A stretch of DNA of 64,000 nt from a gamma proteobacterium SCGC AAA076-P13 (lineage in GTDB: Bacteria; Pseudomonadota; Gammaproteobacteria; Magnimaribacterales; D2472). The stretch spans positions 62,001 through 126,000 of the forward strand of contig ARRA01000003.1 of assembly GCA_000384935.1 (NCBI GenBank). The letters run 5' to 3'. Position numbers and translations under genes: made by a program. The notes under the pieces are model-generated. The model searched no databases. It was not told the origin of the DNA and saw only the letters and a program-made list of their open reading frames with translations. Positions 63,061 to 64,000 of the stretch are shown here, in pieces (within the stretch, counting starts at the first letter, position 1; each line of letters begins with the position of its first letter).

Positions 63061-64000
63061 CTTTGCATTAATTTTTTATGTGTTGCCATAGAAATTATAA
63101 TCCCAAAAGCTATATAAAAGGATAGCAAAGATGAGCCGCCTTTGCTGATAAATGGCAGAGGCATACCAACTACAGGAACTACGCCAATAACCATTGCTAA
63201 ATTAATAAATAATGTAGAGGCAAAAACTAAACTTAGGCCTCCTATAGTTAACCTGCAAAATCTATCTCTTGCATTAAATGCTAAATATAAACATCTGAGT
63301 AATATAAAGAAAAATACTGATAACAAAATACAGACTCCAATAAAACCAAACTCTTCAGCAATAACAGCAAAAATAAAATCTGTTTCTGTCTCTGGTAAAA
63401 AATCAAGATGGGCTTGGGAGCCCTCCTGATAACCTTTTCCATTAATTCCGCCTGATCCAATTGCTATTTTTGATTGAGTTATATTCCATGCAGTACCATA
63501 AGGGTCTGCGTCTGGGTTCAAATAAGTTAAAACTCTCTGTTGTTGAAATGGCTCTAGAAAGTTATTCCATAAAAAAGGTAAGGATAATAAAAATAAGGCT
63601 ATTGCAGATCCAATAAATCTCCAGCTTAATCCTGCTAAAAATAATACATAACCCCCTGACATAAATACTACTAAACTGGTTCCCAAGTCAGGTTGTCTAG
63701 CTACAAGTGCAAATATAAAACCTATTAATATCAATGTAATAAAAGTATGCCTAGTGCTTATTGGAAGTGGCTTATTATATAAATATGATGATAAAAAAAT
63801 TGGCAATGATATTTTAATAATCTCAGAGGATTGCAGGGTAAAAAATCCTAAATCAAGCCATCTTTTGGCTCCATTTATTTCTTTACCAAAAATCATAGTT
63901 AGAAAAATCAATACAAGTGAAAAAATTAAAAATAACCCAGAAAATGTATTATAAAAATCAGGATCTGGTTGGCTAACTACAAACATTAACAGCAAACCAA
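63057..64000 (-). CDS. rodA: Rod-shape SEDS glycosyltransferase RodA (N-terminus missing)
   Basis: About 314 residues, running open to the window edge, of the roughly 370 expected. It is polytopic, with GKEINGAKRWLDLGFFTLQSSE, ARQPDLGTSLVVFMSGG (the catalytic Asp of SEDS enzymes lies in QPDLGT), IAIGSGGINGKGY and the C-terminal GMPLPFISKGGSS. With PBP2 it polymerises glycan during elongation. The rodA-mltB-dacA order is normal. Confidence 0.95.
   Translation of the reverse strand, partial: GLLLMFVVSQPDPDFYNTFSGLFLIFSLVLIFLTMIFGKEINGAKRWLDLGFFTLQSSEIIKISLPIFLSSYLYNKPLPISTRHTFITLILIGFIFALVARQPDLGTSLVVFMSGGYVLFLAGLSWRFIGSAIALFLLSLPFLWNNFLEPFQQQRVLTYLNPDADPYGTAWNITQSKIAIGSGGINGKGYQEGSQAHLDFLPETETDFIFAVIAEEFGFIGVCILLSVFFFILLRCLYLAFNARDRFCRLTIGGLSLVFASTLFINLAMVIGVVPVVGMPLPFISKGGSSLLSFYIAFGIIISMATHKKLMQR

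Overview
The window is a continuous stretch of bacterial chromosome, visibly AT-rich and densely packed. Several lines point to a gammaproteobacterium with a streamlined, probably marine oligotrophic genome of the SAR86 type: the gene orders tuf-tRNA-secE-nusG-rplKAJL-rpoBC, lpxC-secA-yacG-coaE, rluD/bamD, aroQ-accB-accC, leuS-lptE-holA and rodA-mltB-dacA; the 16S anti-Shine-Dalgarno end; very short spacers; repeated ATGA-type overlaps; and TonB receptors. The SAR86 placement is an inference from style and content and was not tested by phylogeny. I see no prophage, insertion sequence, CRISPR array or integron.

Layout. 1-10.7 kb (minus strand): transcription and translation core, from rpoC (cut by the window edge) back through rpoB, rplL, rplJ with an L10 leader, rplA, rplK, nusG, secE, tRNA-Trp, tuf, tRNA-Thr(GGT) and tRNA-Tyr. 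10.7-12.2 kb (plus): birA without its DNA-binding domain, msrA, tRNA-Thr(TGT). 12.2-14.8 kb (minus): two exported amidohydrolases, the second without metal ligands. 14.9-21.6 kb (plus): accessory block with an alcohol dehydrogenase, a small exported His/Cys protein, a ZnuD-like TonB receptor with four His/Asp/Glu-rich segments, a MerC-like membrane protein and a second large TonB receptor. 21.7-27.6 kb (plus): a shortened RNase R-like enzyme, rlmB, lpxC, secA. 27.6-28.3 kb (minus): yacG and coaE.

28.35-33.4 kb (minus): a complete 16S-23S-5S operon with no tRNA in the spacer, clear processing stems, a boxA-like element and a strong terminator. 33.4-36.5 kb (minus): ilvB-ilvN-ilvC. 36.6-38.6 kb: rluD diverging from bamD plus a PP0621-type small protein. 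38.6-43.4 kb: an RND efflux pair and a divergent TetR regulator, with two matched 19-bp palindromes between them. 43.4-46.5 kb: DUF4399 protein, flavin reductase, rsmD, hemC, hemD. 46.5-53.6 kb (minus): rho, trxA, hemB, ilvD, a YejF-type double ABC ATPase and an HSL-family esterase. 53.6-60.2 kb (plus): a stand-alone DsbD alpha domain, aroQ, accB, accC, leuS, lptE, holA. 60.2-64 kb (minus): D-amino-acid transaminase, dacA, mltB and a partial rodA.

How it fits together. Most genes are housekeeping: RNA polymerase and ribosome supply, branched-chain amino acids (ilvBNC and ilvD), tetrapyrrole synthesis (hemB, hemC, hemD), fatty-acid initiation (accBC with birA), envelope building (lpxC, secA, bamD, lptE, rodA, mltB, dacA) and protein repair and redox (msrA, trxA, DsbD alpha). 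The accessory material is the zinc-type uptake block, the amidohydrolase pair, the TetR-controlled RND pump and the orphan ABC ATPase/esterase pair. A recurring theme is domain loss: RNase R, SecA, BirA, IlvN and DsbD are all shorter than their usual counterparts, and the neighbouring genes leave no room for the missing parts.
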